Origin: Sweltsa coloradensis
Lineage: Eukaryota > Arthropoda > Insecta > Plecoptera > Chloroperlidae
Direction: 5' to 3'
NCBI GenBank assembly: GCA_024449915.1
Contig: JAMZAV010000355.1
Coordinates: 62,001-126,000 of the forward strand
Length of the DNA stretch: 64,000 nt
The notes beneath the pieces were generated by a model, which saw nothing but the letters and a program-made list of their open reading frames with translations, had not been told where the DNA came from and searched no databases. The translations under genes and the position numbers were made by a program. This document shows, piece by piece, positions 24,391 through 36,630 of the stretch (within the stretch, counting starts at the first letter, position 1; each line of letters starts with the position of its first letter).

Positions 24391-25382
24391 AACCAATTTC
24401 CTTCCCGCCTTCAAAACTTAGGTTCCCTTATCCCACACGTGACGTCACAGCTCGCCGGCAAGTGGCTGCGAATCGAACTGATGGACAAGCATTCTCATTT
24501 TGCAAGTTGACGCCTGGTGAACGGCTCAACAAAGATCACGCTCCAACTTTTATCCTATTCATTATTTGGAAAAAACATAAGAGAAATATTATTTAGCAAA
24601 CATATCATTTCTTCTAATGGCGATTATCTCGAATTTTTTAACAGAACCGTTAGTTTGATATAACAATTTACGCATTATAAATGACAAAAAATAAAAAAAT
24701 GACAAACTTCAATCGATAAAAAACTTTTCGGATTTCAACAGGAATTCTCTCTAAATATGCATCCAACTTATAAGCCAAGAAATAAGTTTACTTTCTCGAT
24801 AGAAAAGCACTGAACGAAATTTTACAGCAAAGCGTGCAGTTTTTCACGGCTCAGCCGTACGTCAAAAGCGCGTATTTTAAATGAAAACTCATACCATGCA
24901 CTGCATAATACCCTATGCTATAAGTTTTCGTTCTGTGCACTTTCTATCTAGAAAGTTTATTTATTTCTTGTCTAAACAGTCTGATGAATATTTTGAAAGA
25001 GGTCTTGTCAAAATCCGATCACTAGGTTTTTGTCAATTGAATTTGTTTTATTTAAATTCATAAAAAAAGCTAAAGTCTGAAATGTTATTTCAATACGTAC
25101 ATCGATATAACACGTTAACATCTGTCTAAAAATTCAAAATAATCGCTATTAGCAGGAATGATATATTTGCTAAATATTATTCCTCTTAAGTTTTTTCACA
25201 ATAATGAATAAGGTAAAAGTTAGAACGTGATAAGTTGTGCGACGTTCAGCACGCGTCCACTTGCGAAACGATGATTGCTTGTCCATCAGTTGGGCTCAAA
25301 GCGGAGAATACCCCTCATTCCCCTCGATTTGTGACGTAGTTAGTTACACGGAAAAGAATGGCGAATAAAGGAAATATTGGTT
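24391..25382. mobile_element. Foldback element, ~1 kb
   Basis: The ends AACCAATTTCC (24391) and GGAAATATTGGTT (ending 25382) are inverse. Complementarity continues inward through ACTGATGGACAAGCA (24478) with TGCTTGTCCATCAGTTGG (25277), then TTTAGCAAACATATCATTTC with AATGATATATTTGCTAAA, to a centre near 24885. Arms are about 75-80% similar. A CRE-like TGACGTCA sits in the left arm (24441). No ORF of note. Confidence 0.7.
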
Positions 25383-26116
25383 GGGGTGATACATTGTTGT
25401 ATATTACAGCTTGGGAACTGTTCGATTCGGCGTCATATCTGTGAATATTTCACTTTTCATTGTGACTACAGAGAGAGATTACACAATTTATTAATTGTAT
25501 GATTCTGGCATCGTTACACATATTTCATAAAACTCTTTTTCTACATTCTAAATGAACAACTAATAGAATTAATGATTTTTGTGTTGATGGTTTATTGTAG
25601 TTAAAATGGTGATTGCTTTGACTATTATCTGAATTTTATAACTAAACCACTACTTGATGTGTCTATAAAGAGGAATCAAACAATTTACTGGGTGTTTGTA
25701 ATGTGATGTGATTGTCTGGATCAATCCCACTCGAATGTACGGCACTAAGCAATAATAATAACATTTCATAAGAATTCTGTGTTGTATGATCACCTTCCTT
25801 CTTTCCTGATTGGCACCTCTTTAGATGAAAAACTAGAACGATTATGTAGATACAGTTTGAAAGTACTTCGAGGGGTGCTCACAGCTCACGACTGGGGAAA
25901 TCATCGGAAAAATACTTCAGTCGGGATTGCCGATGGCTGTATCGAACCGACGATTTAGAGTCTGCAATTAGAACCTCACGAGTACCCTAAAATTATATTC
26001 TTATTTCATATATTCGTTCACGAAGATCATAAACACGACATCCTTGCCGAATCTAGGATTCGAACCTGGAATGCAGGGCTCGTGGTGTATGAACACGTAC
26101 TCCTAAATGGTGTCTT
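25383..26116. other. Non-coding spacer
   Basis: No gene recognised. The interval ends in a tRNA-like stretch on the minus strand. Confidence 0.4.
26041..26102 (-). tRNA. Weak tRNA-like stretch
   Basis: The minus strand has CCAGGTTCGAATCCTAG, a good TpsiC arm and box B, but a clear D arm is missing. The palindromic element follows immediately. Probably a SINE-head fossil. Confidence 0.3.
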
Positions 26117-26757
26117 CCCACAGTGCCGCTTCCCGTAAGGCCATCAACCTTTTTTTTCCCCTATGCCATCATTTCTACCTGTCGATAAAGACCATGTTAC
26201 AGGAAGCGTTGATGGCCTAAGGGGAATTGATTTATTCCCGTTTGGCCAACACCCTGTATTTCATTATGGAAAATACAAAGAAGGTTTGTTGGCCTTGGGG
26301 TAATTGATTTATTCCCGTTAGGCCAACAGCGTATATGCATCGTTTACGGTAAGGAGTGGGGCGTTGTTGGCGTTGGGGTAATTGATTTATTCCCGTTAGG
26401 CCAACACCCTGCATTTTATTATTGAATATGTAAACAAGGTTTGTTGGTCTAAGGGGAATTGACTTATTACCCCAACGCCAACAACGCCCCACTCCTTACC
26501 GTAAACGATGCATATACTCTGTTGGCCTAACGGGAATAAATCAAATACCCCAACGCCAACAAACCTTCTTTGTATGTTCGATAATGAAATGCAGGGTGTT
26601 GGCCTAACGGGAATAAATCAATTCCCCTTAGGCCAACAAGTGTAACATGGTCTTTATCGACAGGTAGTAATGATGGCATAGGGGGAAAAAAAAGGTTGAT
26701 GGCCTTACGCAAAGATTAGTCATGTCTTTGCCTTACGGGAAGCGGCACTGTGGGACG
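26117..26757. mobile_element. Palindromic element built from six 42 bp modules at ~78 bp spacing
   Basis: The outer arms are CCCACAGTGCCGC and GCGGCACTGTGGG, with complementarity running inward to about 26436. Inside are six modules of the type TGTTGGCCTAACGGGAATAA..CCAACA, at about 26208, 26287, 26365, 26442, 26520 and 26597, spaced 77-79 bp. Each module is itself near-palindromic at its ends (TGTTGG..CCAACA). The ~36 bp linkers are palindromically ordered: linker 1 matches the complement of linker 5, linker 2 the complement of linker 4, and linker 3 is central. The right arm has a 23 bp insertion at 26708-26730. No ORF. Confidence 0.85.
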
Positions 26758-26879
26758 GCTCCCCAGGATCCACTTTATTTACTTCAAAAGATAGTAAAGC
26801 GATTCGCTAACGGAACAATAATTTACGCCCCCCTCCCTCCGCGCTAGGGCCCAGTTGCACGAGCTGGTCTTCAACTTGT

Positions 26880-27245
26880 CAGCCTTTCAATTCAACCCTT
26901 GTTGCATTGTTCAAATGCATAAAAGAAACTACATTCTTTTTACAGCAAAGCTTTTTTTATGATATTCTTATTCTTGTTATTTGCAGTATTTTAATGTGAA
27001 CATTTCTATGAGGTAAGCATTTTGATTTTTGTCTCTACGATAAAAATTTACGCCTATTGTGTTATCTAGTATTTTATCTCTATTATGATATTTACCGTAA
27101 TTTTTATCGTAGGAACAAAAATCAAAATGATTTGATCATCGGAAAATGGAAAGAAAAATATATACATATCATAAAAAAGCCTCTCTGCAATAAACGTTGT
27201 GGTTTCTTTTGTTCATTTGAATAAATGCGACAAGAATGGATCGGT
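26880..27245. repeat. Inverted repeat (MITE-like)
   Basis: CATTTTGATTTTTGTC (27018) pairs with ACAAAAATCAAAATG (27116). Further out TTCAAATGCATAAAAGAAAC (26912) pairs with a diverged copy at 27205-27226, and CTTTTTTTATGATAT with TATCATAAAAAAG. The centre is near 27080. Confidence 0.55.
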
Positions 27246-27573
27246 ATGCAAAGACGCTAGGATGACTGAAAGCACATTTCAATAGGATTTTCTAGTGACA
27301 CACAAAGAAAATGTGGTAAATAACCTGATATAGTGACCAATGAACGGCGAGCAAGACAAATCATGAAAGGATTCTGACTCTGCCCCTAATGCGCTTATTT
27401 TACACATCCATGCACTTTGCCTCGAAAAGTCAACGAAGCATGCCAGGCTAGGGATACTTGGGCCTTACTAAAAAAGTGACTACAACGGGGACTCCCCGGT
27501 GTAAAGAACTAACATAACAGCGTCATAGTCACCAAGGCTAAACAATATATAATATGTGTTCAATACGATAGAC

Positions 27574-27576
<3 letters not shown>

Positions 27577-27606
<30 letters not shown>

Positions 27607-27691
27607 ATTAATAAATAAATAAAATAAATAAATAAATAAATAAATAAATAAAAATAATAAATAAAAATAAATAAAATAAATAAATAAAAAA

Positions 27692-27726
<35 letters not shown>

Positions 27727-27728
27727 AT
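27577..27728 (+). repeat. (AAAT)n microsatellite
   Basis: About 150 bp of AAAT repeats with occasional one-base insertions. Confidence 0.95.
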
Positions 27729-27729
27729 A

Positions 27730-29234
27730 TTAATTTTAATTCCGATAAAATCCAACACGCCGGCCAGAGTTCGGGGTGTGAAGGGTATGATTACGTGGTT
27801 GCCCCAGGCGCCGAGTACTTGTGGCTACCCTCGGACGACGCTCTCTTGCCAACCAGATTGTAACGCCGGCAAAATTAATTGTGCGTTAAAAAGGGGGTAA
27901 CAAATCGCTTTAAATTATATAGGCGTGACGTCCGCCGCACTCGGCATAATCTCAAATATGCCCTCTGGCCCTCAGCTGTTGGGCTACGCCTAATCATGTA
28001 CACTTGAATGAATTGCCCCACCCCACCCCACCCCATCCCACCCCACACAACACGACACGACACGCACAAACGCGCTTACGAACGAGGAAGAGTCAACTTC
28101 GCTTTATATCAGGTGCCTCAGCGACATGATTTATTATGTAAGTAACTTTTCGATAGATTAGAAGTGAAATATCCAGCTATTCATCTAGCTGTTGCGGATA
28201 TCCCTGATTCATGGATGGTGCGGGGGGGGGGAGGTAGCTGTGATTTTAAATATTTTTGGAAATTTTAAAAACGAAAATGGAAGCAGTAGAGTATCTTGGC
28301 GAAGAGGGGGGGGGGAGAAGGGGGTGTTTAGTTGTTTGTGTATTGTGTTATTGAAGCAAGATATTGCGATTCTTGACAATAGATAGGGTAAATTAGTTAT
28401 TAATCTCATTAATTGCAATAACTGTTATTTAATTCTTTAAATTCCAATGTCGTAAAGTGGTATCAACAAATCAAATGATACATTTTGATACTATGCTAAA
28501 ACTTTATATTTTTAGGCGATTTGGTAATTTGTGTTGGTTAATATTGTTACTATTATTTAAATATGAACAGTGGTGCATAAATAATAGCTCTTTGTGAACA
28601 CTGTGTTATAATTGTTTACAATTATAAATATGTTATTTTATGTTTATTTATGTTTTTCCTTAGTTTTGGTAAAAATGCTTTCAATTGATACCAAAAATGA
28701 CAAATGTATTCTTACTTATTTGTGCACAATTAAAGTAATTGTTGTTAATTTATTAATTATTAGTTTAATGCTAAGAACTTAGCTTAAGACTGTTGGCTAA
28801 GCTCGAGAAAACCAGGCTTTGACGCAGAACGCAGAGGTAAAGTCAGGATCACTTAGAAGCTCTTTGTCCTATCGGGTTGCTGCTCACTTTTCTTAATAAC
28901 TGACCGTTAATATGACACCAAACAGTTAATTTGTAGTATTTCCCAATTTTGTGTAAGAGACAATTATTTTAAATTTCAAAATCGGCTTTGATAGAGACAT
29001 GCGCTTATTCTTTGTGAACAGCCTCCCAAAAATGCAGATTCTTTGGATGAAAATTAAAGGTAAAAAAGCGGTACGTTCTGTATGTGAAATTATCTGGATT
29101 TGACGACCGAGCGTTTTTTAAATAGGCATTTAACATTGTAAAGAAAGTTGTTAAATAGGCATTTAACACTGTAAAGAAAGTTGGCCCGAGTTTTTGTACT
29201 TTAGTTATAAACATTAGCCAGTGGTTTAGCCGAG
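27730..29234. other. Non-coding interval with C-rich and G-rich low-complexity tracts
   Basis: A CCCCACCCCA array lies at 28017-28046 and G runs at 28221 and 28307. Segment 28575-28630 (ending TGTGAACACTGTG and onward) recurs diverged at 29722-29765, so these are two copies of an unnamed repeat. No gene. Confidence 0.4.
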
Positions 29235-29590
29235 GTCGTTTAACCGGTTCCCACTCGAACACCGAAGTTAAGCAGAATCGGGTGTGGTCAGGGGTATGGT
29301 GAGTGACCGCTCTGCCCTGAAACTCACGTAATATGCCGCTGATTAGAGTAAATGGAGGGTTCGAGAGCTAGTGTAACGGCTTCGTTCTCCTCGACGTCTG
29401 CTCGGCAGTCCGGGTTAGTGGAGGAACCTATATGACTGTCAAAGTCACACCGTCCTTTCGGATGGGACGCTAAGCCGTTGGTCCCCTTGGTACTTTTCGA
29501 AAGGAGTATATAGGCTACGTGCATGGTTCTGGGTTTCCCCTCCTCCCTTCTGTTCATACTTCATCCTCATCATACTCATCGTCTTGAATA
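29235..29590 (+). mobile_element. 5S rRNA-derived SINE (SINE3 type)
   Basis: GAACACCGAAGTTAAGCAGA then ATCGGGTGTGGTCAG (29258-29290) aligns with the internal promoter of 5S rRNA (..CGAAGTTAAGC..GGGC..GGTCAG), followed by ATGGTGAGTGACCGCTC in the box C position. The first third of a 5S gene is absent or diverged. Downstream is CCTTTCGGATGGGACGC (29453-29469), similar to conserved central domains of metazoan SINEs, and a CAT/TCA-rich tail (29554-29581). The 5S part plus unrelated body plus simple tail marks a SINE, not a 5S gene. Confidence 0.75.
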
Positions 29591-30027
29591 GCCAAAGTGC
29601 ATTAATATAAGCCGTTAAGCAATATCCAATCTATGGACATTCTTACGCCATATTGCACTGTGAATATTATATTGTAACTACTTTTATGAAAAAGTAACAA
29701 TGATACATTATTCGTTACCAGCTCTTTTATTATGAACACTGTGCTATCATTGTTTGCAATTAATTATTGAAAAAGATCATATTTTGTTTTATATACTTAA
29801 ATCCATAGTCTAATCAAATCAACCAATGGTGCTATAACAAACACAACATACACAACAGGGTTTATGAAGGCTACATTCAAGATAGAGTGATAACGAGATG
29901 TGACAAACAATAATTTGTAAAAAAATATGTAAGAAACGGCAGAAAACTACTAATAGTAAATACTTACAAAATGATGAAACAATCAAACACCTTATTATAA
30001 ATTGAAACTAGTAGAACAGGTAAATTG

Positions 30028-30577
30028 ATTGTTAAAATGAAATTATTTGGACGTACACTGTTCTTAAAATAAATATTTCATTGTAATATTTCGACACTAA
30101 GTCTAGTGTCTTTATCAAACTGGGTTGCACAAAGCAATGTTTTAACAATACAAATAAATTGAAAATAACAAAAACGACCATGAAACATTAATGCCAACAA
30201 CGTATGGTTAAAATGCTAAAATAAAACATTGCAGAAATAAATTATGTACAAATAATGTGAGGATATTCCACGCGCCCATTGTCCTCCAATATGGAAAAGG
30301 TTTTGCCCTAAGGTAAGGCCTAGTGCATTGCTGCCTTAAACTGGATGTTTTGACGTTTTATTGGAGTTCATATTCTTATCCTCGCACCTTTTATGTGTAA
30401 ACAATTTATTTCTGCAATGTTTTATTTTCATTTTAATCATAATTTGTTGGCATAAATGTTTCATGGTCGTTTTTTTGTTATTTTCGATTTATTTGTATTG
30501 TTAAAACATTGCTTTGTTCAACCGAGTTTGATAAAGACACTAGACTTTGTGACGAAATATTACAATAAAATATTTAT
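30028..30577. repeat. Inverted-repeat element, arms ~190 bp
   Basis: AATATTTCATTGTAATATTT (from 30071) pairs with AAATATTACAATAAAATATT (from 30555). TCTAGTGTCTTTATCAAACT (30101) pairs with TTTGATAAAGACACTAGA, and TTTTGTTATTTTC pairs with GAAAATAACAAAA. The centre is near 30322. Segment 30028-30066 also has an inverted copy at 32033-32073. Confidence 0.65.
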
Positions 30578-31073
30578 TAAGCGAGCGAAGCGAGCGTTTC
30601 CATTTGACTCTGGCGGAAAAAATAGTCACTGGTTTTGTTTTTGTTTTTTTTGTTTTTTTTGCCTCGCCATAACGTTCAAACGGAGATTTGGATCGAGTTG
30701 AAATTTGGACCATCCGCAAGCTTCGTTCTGAATTGAATGCCATTAGTTTTGTGGCAAAATCGTTCAAAAAGTTTGAAAGTTACATTAAAGTTAATCGAAA
30801 GTTTTTTATTTTTCAAACTAAACGGCCGACAAAATCTGAGGTGGTCAAATCATTTAGAATGTCCGTCCGGTCACGAATATGTTAATTTTATTTTGATCCG
30901 ATAAGTAGTGTAGATGGAAATTACATTTCAACAAATGTAACGTTACCATGGCAATGAAAAGGCGCACTCCTCCCCTATACCTCCCCTATCTAGCCCAGTA
31001 TAGGGAATGATACCGGGAACTCAACACCATGGCTCACTCACTCGTTTAACAACGACTTTGGCGTTTCCCTATA
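30575..31073 (+). mobile_element. Helitron-like element, family C
   Basis: The 5' end TTAAGCGAGCGAAGCGAGCG is followed by TTTCCATTTGACTCTGG. The 3' end has CTCACTCACTCGTTTAACAA, the hairpin AACGACTTTGGCGTT and TTCCCTATAG|T, a slightly altered CTAG. There is no ORF. The 5' region (30650-30965) has an inverted copy at 32815-33145. Confidence 0.55.
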
Positions 31074-31237
31074 GTTATTTAAATTGAACACTTACAATGC
31101 GAATCGTGTTCAAAACGTTTTAGTGTGAAACAATAACAAATATCCAAGATAAATCACAATCACCTAATTTTTATTTCCCACTTAACATCCCTCAAATATA
31201 ATAGGTGGGTGTAAAAATATAAAAAAAGTTCTAACCA

Positions 31238-31308
31238 ACGGGCAACGAACCCCGACCCTCCGTGCGGTAGGCTAAATGCTTACCACTTTGCCATGCCAGC
31301 CACGCTGA
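31238..31308 (-). tRNA. tRNA-like sequence
   Basis: On the minus strand GGCAAAGTGGTAAGC (box A-like) and GTCGGGGTTCGTTGCCCG (box B) are 35 nt apart. Pairing elsewhere is weak. It lies between a Helitron-like 3' end and a family C body, so it is probably part of a composite repeat. Confidence 0.35.
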
Positions 31309-31339
31309 TTTCGTCCCTCTAGCTGCTACTAAAAAAATG

Positions 31340-31751
<412 letters not shown>

Positions 31752-31752
<1 letters not shown>

Positions 31753-32033
31753 TCGAGGAAGCAGTGTATTATTTGTTACCAAAGAGTTAAAATAGTTTTC
31801 CCAAAGCCAAGGAAATGATGTCAAGGTCCTCTAGATGGCGGTGGATTTTATTCACAAAGTAAAGGTTTACCCACGTTGTTACCCAAATACCTTGGCAATA
31901 AAAATAATGTTGAAAATATAGTCCCGTGTACAGCGAACGTCGCAAATTAAAAAAAAAAAAAAAAAAATGTGCAATGTGGGTCTAGCTTTAGCACGTGCTC
32001 GCTTATCAACGCGTCCAACTGAGCGTTCCCTAG
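31752..32033 (+). mobile_element. Helitron-like 3'-terminal element (right end CTAG)
   Basis: It ends GCTCGCTTATC then the hairpin AACGCGTCC..GAGCGTT and CCCTAG|T (32030-32033). The left end is ATCGAGGAAGCAGTG. An inverted copy lies at 32485-32773, so the two 3' ends face each other across 450 bp. Confidence 0.55.
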
Positions 32034-32392
32034 TTTTAAGAACAGTGTACGTCCAAATAATTTTATTTTAATACTGACGGTACATAATAATGTTTCACAG
32101 TTTAGATTACCAACGGAAGAGGAAATAGAAAAGAATGGATGGCTACAGTGCCGTGAAGATTAACACGAACCCAAAAGTAACGATTTTATTTTAGTTACCT
32201 TCTGATCAAAAACTCTTCTTCTTCTAAGGCCTCGAAACAACTTCGATACCAGTATTTGGGTTTCCTTATCATAGATTTCCGATTTGTGTGGAGCAATTCT
32301 TGCACGACTGTTACTTAAAATAAGTTGTTACTTAAAATAAGTTGTTTACATTTTCGAAAGCAGTTTTGATGCAAAATTTCGTTGATTCTAGC

Positions 32393-32439
32393 AGAGTCGA
32401 TAAAGAAGTTTCCCCGTTGGAAACTTCTTTATCGACTCT
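32393..32439. repeat. Perfect 21 bp hairpin
   Basis: Stem 32393-32413 begins AGAGTCGATAAAG and is exactly complementary to 32419-32439, with a 5 nt loop CCGTT. Confidence 0.85.
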
Positions 32440-32484
32440 GATTCTAGCAATGATTCTAGAGAGCTGTCATGTGTTGTTATTTCA

Positions 32485-32773
32485 CTAGGAAACGCTCAGT
32501 TGGACGCGTTGATAAGCGAGCACGTGCTATAGCTAGACCCACATTGCACATTTTTTAAAATTTTAAAATTTGCGACGTTTGCTGTCCACGGGGCCATGTT
32601 TCAAATATTATTTATTATTGCCAAGATATTTGGGTAAACCCGTGGGTAAACCTTTACTACGTGGATAAAATCCACCGCCATCTAGACTCTAGATGACCTT
32701 GACATCATTTCCTTGGCCTTGGGAAAACTATTTTAACTCTTTGGTAACAAAATATAATACACTGCTTCCTCGA
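32485..32773 (-). mobile_element. Helitron-like 3'-terminal element, inverted copy
   Basis: Complement of 31752-32033: CTAGGAAACGCTCAGTTGG at the left end and TGCTTCCTCGAT at the right end. Identity with the partner is high, including TGACATCATTTCCTTGG. Confidence 0.55.
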
Positions 32774-32774
32774 T

Positions 32775-33150
32775 AGTATTTTGATTTCTTCTAGGTGGCA
32801 GTGCATAGTGGCCAGAAACCTCGTGCGACTTTTCGTTGCCATGGTAACGTTACTTTTGTTAAAATGTAATTTCCATATACACTACTTATCGGATCAAAAT
32901 AAAATGAACATATTCGTGACCGGACGGACATTCTAAATGATTTGGCCACCTCAGATTTTGTCGGCCATTTACTTTGAAAAAAAAACTTTTGATTGACTTT
33001 AATGTTCCTTTGTAACTTTTTGAACGATTTTGCCACAAAACTAATGCATTCAATCCAGATCGATGCTTGCGGATGGTCCAAATTTCAACTCGATCCGAAC
33101 CTCCGTTCGAACGTTATGGTGAGACATACAAAAAAAACAAAAAAAACAGT
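32775..33150 (-). mobile_element. Inverted copy of the family C 5' region
   Basis: GGACGGACATTCTAAATGAT (32922) and ATGGTAACGTTAC are complements of sequence at 30852-30957. Together with 30575-32773 this makes a nested palindrome centred near 31.9-32.3 kb. Confidence 0.5.
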
Positions 33151-34876
33151 GACTATACGCCTTTAAAAATGTCAAGAGATGGCGCTAGTGGTCACCGCGC
33201 GAATACAAAGATGTCGGCTACGATGAGGTCGCTCACGCTGGCGCACCGTGAGGCTCCGTATGCGAGGGCCCCGTCAAACAGGGGCTATTTATATTATTTT
33301 GATCTAGTGACATTTTGGAATGCCATTACATAGTTCTCACAACTGAAATAAATTAATGTGTGTACTAATTGGTGCCTAGTTAACAATCTGTCGGTGGGAA
33401 TGAATATGCATACGATGTCATACTTGCTGTGACATGTGCCTATGCACAACGCTGAAAATCAACTTTTATCTTGAACACAATATCGCAAAACAACTGGTTA
33501 CTTTAACATTCGATTCCAACTAAGTATTCTTCTTACAATATAGAAAAATCAAAGGGATCGAAATAGTCCAGTTTGCATACAAAACTCAGACAGTAGGCCG
33601 TAATAGGAATTCTTAGCACTTCCCTAATTATTTTGCAGATAAACTTTACAGAAATGAAACTAAGGTGACTAGGACCTACATATTTTAATTTTAAATCTTT
33701 TGAACAATAAATAATACGTAAAATAAATATACTTTTCTATAACAAAGTATGAATATACGAATTGAAATAGACAGTAGGGCCCTACAAGTGGATGTGAAAC
33801 ACTACATTTTAAACCCAAGTAATAATCAAATACACAAATAAACGCTTATAAATAAATAATTACCGAGTATAAAATGGAAATAAATGAAGTGCACATATAT
33901 TTCCAAGCAAAAAGTGACATAATAATAATTATTATTATGCCAGACATCTGCAAAATAATGGTAATTAACCATGAATTAAACACGATCGAGCCTATTTGTG
34001 ATTCATTCATTGAGAGTACTAAGATCTTCATACTAAATTGCCAAGTTTATAGCTGTTGTTTGGAAACAATGAAAATAAAATTCGAAAGTACATTAAAAAA
34101 TTGTTTTCTACTACACTTGGGCCTAATCGTAAGCAATTTTTAATAAGTATCTTTCTCTGCATTTTATTTTGTATTGTAACTAAATAAGCAGGTTTGCTAC
34201 ATGTCAATTGTAAAACATCTTATATTTCGTTTCGTAGGAATTAAAATGTCCCAACTGCCAAGGGACAAACTTGTCTGTCTTCTGTTGTCTAACTACGTAG
34301 GCCCTATACATGGTCGTGTGAATATATTTGGGAGGAAATGTACACAAAGGATTTTCAAATGTGACTGATCCAGCATTCTCTTTTTACTGAGTAAACCTTA
34401 GGTTAAACGTTCAGTTAAGATTTCTGATGGTGGGAATCAACGCGTCGACCTTTCAAATATGTGTCTCACGTGAACGGCAATGGGATGTTTGAACTACCAC
34501 TATCGATATTGCAAATAACTGAACCCTTTAATAAACAATTGAATATATCTTTCAGCGATGAACTGAGTTTTTATAGTTTTATCATCCATGGAATAAAGCA
34601 GACTTAGCTATACATAGTATAATTATATTCTTTACTGAAAAGGTAGAATTATTATTGTTATTCTGATTACAATCCATACCTACAATATTATTGTTTCGTG
34701 TTCTAAAATCGAAATACTTACTGTTTGTTTATAAACCATGAGGCTTAACTTAACCACTATTATTACACCGTCAGCTAGAAATAATATAAAGTAAATGCCC
34801 ATCTTCAGAATTTCCTTAGAATCAGGCCTGTATTCTCATAAAACTTTGAGAACCTAGATCTTTCTTTCTTTACTAA
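33151..34876. other. No recognisable gene
   Basis: AT-rich sequence. A 9-codon isoleucine-rich frame repeat around 33930 (TAATAATTATTATTA) is low complexity. Nothing else assignable. Confidence 0.5.
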
Positions 34877-35725
34877 CCAGATAAGCTGTCGGTCGCCGAG
34901 GGATCGCAGCACTGTCGTCCACGCACTATGGCCACAGGATCGGCAAAAAGAAGATAAAATAACGGTCTCTAAAACTGCTTTCGAAGAAAAACACGACTAT
35001 TTTAAAGCCAAGCCTTGCCCAATATATCTAAAAATAAAGTATTTATGAAGTGTACGAATAAAATCAGGCCATTTTCATGCTCCTAAACATTGGCATCACA
35101 TCTGGCGAGGTTGGCATTATAAACAGCTGGAACTTTGGACACACCATTACCAACAAGGCAAAAAAACACTTTCGTAATCGTGATTACCTAAAATCATTAT
35201 TTCGCTAAAATACTGACTCTGTGGGACAAACTACTTTATTCACAGCGTATAAAATGTTGATTTATGTGATAACATATCACGATAACATGACCAAATACGG
35301 TAGGCCCTACCTAATGCCAGTTGTGTGTAAATTGTCAACGTTGGCGTCCGTGCTCTCGCTTGACCTTGACGTGCGACGGCTTATCTGGTTCAACCTTTGT
35401 CATCTTCTTTGGTATAATTGTGCCGTCTATAATGGTTGACTTTTACCTTATATGCAACTCGGAACACAACAATATCGTTCACTATTCGACATTACCTTTG
35501 ACGAAAACTACGCCGCGCCGCGTAGTTCCACGCCCACCTCCGGAGCGACCTCATCTAAACGTTTCGTCGTTTCACCGCTTGGCGCGTGTCGTTTCTTTTT
35601 AAAGGCGAATTTTTTCCGGCATAGACAAAAAAAAACGCTCGCTTCGCTCGTTTAACAAGCGGTGGCCACTCCACTGTGCGAAGGCGACAGTGCTGCGATC
35701 ACTCGGCCGAGGCATTCTTAGCTGA
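34877..35725. repeat. Inverted repeat enclosing a Helitron-like 5' end
   Basis: CGAGGGATCGCAGCACTGTC (34897) is matched by the complement GACAGTGCTGCGATCACTCG (35685). Between them, at 35631-35655 on the minus strand, TTAAACGAGCGAAGCGAGCG is a family C 5' terminus. Its 3' terminus was not found. Confidence 0.5.
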
Positions 35726-35733
35726 AACCAACT

Positions 35734-36050
35734 GGCACCAAAATCACCAAGTTATTATTCATGAAAAACATGCAATACAATAATAAACCTACTTCATTGA
35801 CACAATCACTACAACAGATCGGTAAAGGCGCGTAGCGTAGGAACTCATTTCGAGTGCTGAGTAGGGGTTGAGGGGGTGGGGGGTGGGGTGAGGGGGACTT
35901 GCACCAAAATTACCTTTTAAAAGTTATTATTCATGAATAACATGCAATACAATAATATAACTTCATTGATACAATCACTACAACAGATCGCTAAAGGCGC
36001 GTAGGAACTCATTTCGAGTGCTGAGTAGGGGGAGAGGGGGTTGGGGGACT
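35734..36050 (+). repeat. Tandem duplication, ~166 bp unit
   Basis: Units start at 35735 and 35901 (GCACCAAAAT). Both contain ACATGCAATACAATAATA, CAATCACTACAACAGATCG and CTCATTTCGAGTGCTGAGTA, and end in a G-rich tract of variable length. Confidence 0.85.
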
Positions 36051-36630
36051 AGTTTTTTACTTGTCAACTTTAAAAGAAGTCGAACTAGTTTAGTAATTTT
36101 AGCCGTGGTGACGTATATGGAGGGACATGTCTAACATTTTGAACCATGGCGAGCACAGGAAAATAGTGGGGAGGGAAATAATTGCTACATCCTCTCCTCC
36201 CCACCTTTATAACGCTTATGTACAGGATATAATTTTTATAATTATAATAATAGGTAAGAGGATGTAGAGAATATATGTATAATATTATAGTATTATTCTA
36301 AATGTAAAGCATCCATTTAACACACTTCCCGTGATGCAGAAGGGGACCGGCAAGCACGCCCCTGGGCGTGCCGTTCAGCCCTCCACTGTCCCTTCAGATA
36401 AGCAATAGAACAGCGAGTGGCAGTTCATTATTTATTCATATAACTTGTTCCAACAGAACATAGCCTATACTCGCAAATACGATAGATGGATGAATGTAAA
36501 CGATTAACTAAAATATGAAACTATCATCAGCTCATTCCTCCCACCCCTCCACCCATTCAAAAAGATTTCCTATGTGCATCTGAATCATGACCCCTGACTT
36601 TTAACGTCTTGTGTATCTCAAAGAATCTAG

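Noticed and set aside
26117..26757. CRISPR array
   Set aside because: Six regularly spaced repeats resemble an array, but the linkers are palindromically related to each other, the repeats alternate in orientation, there are no cas genes, and the context is eukaryotic.
29235..29340. Functional 5S rRNA gene
   Set aside because: Only the internal promoter portion resembles 5S rRNA, and it is fused to a SINE body and tail.
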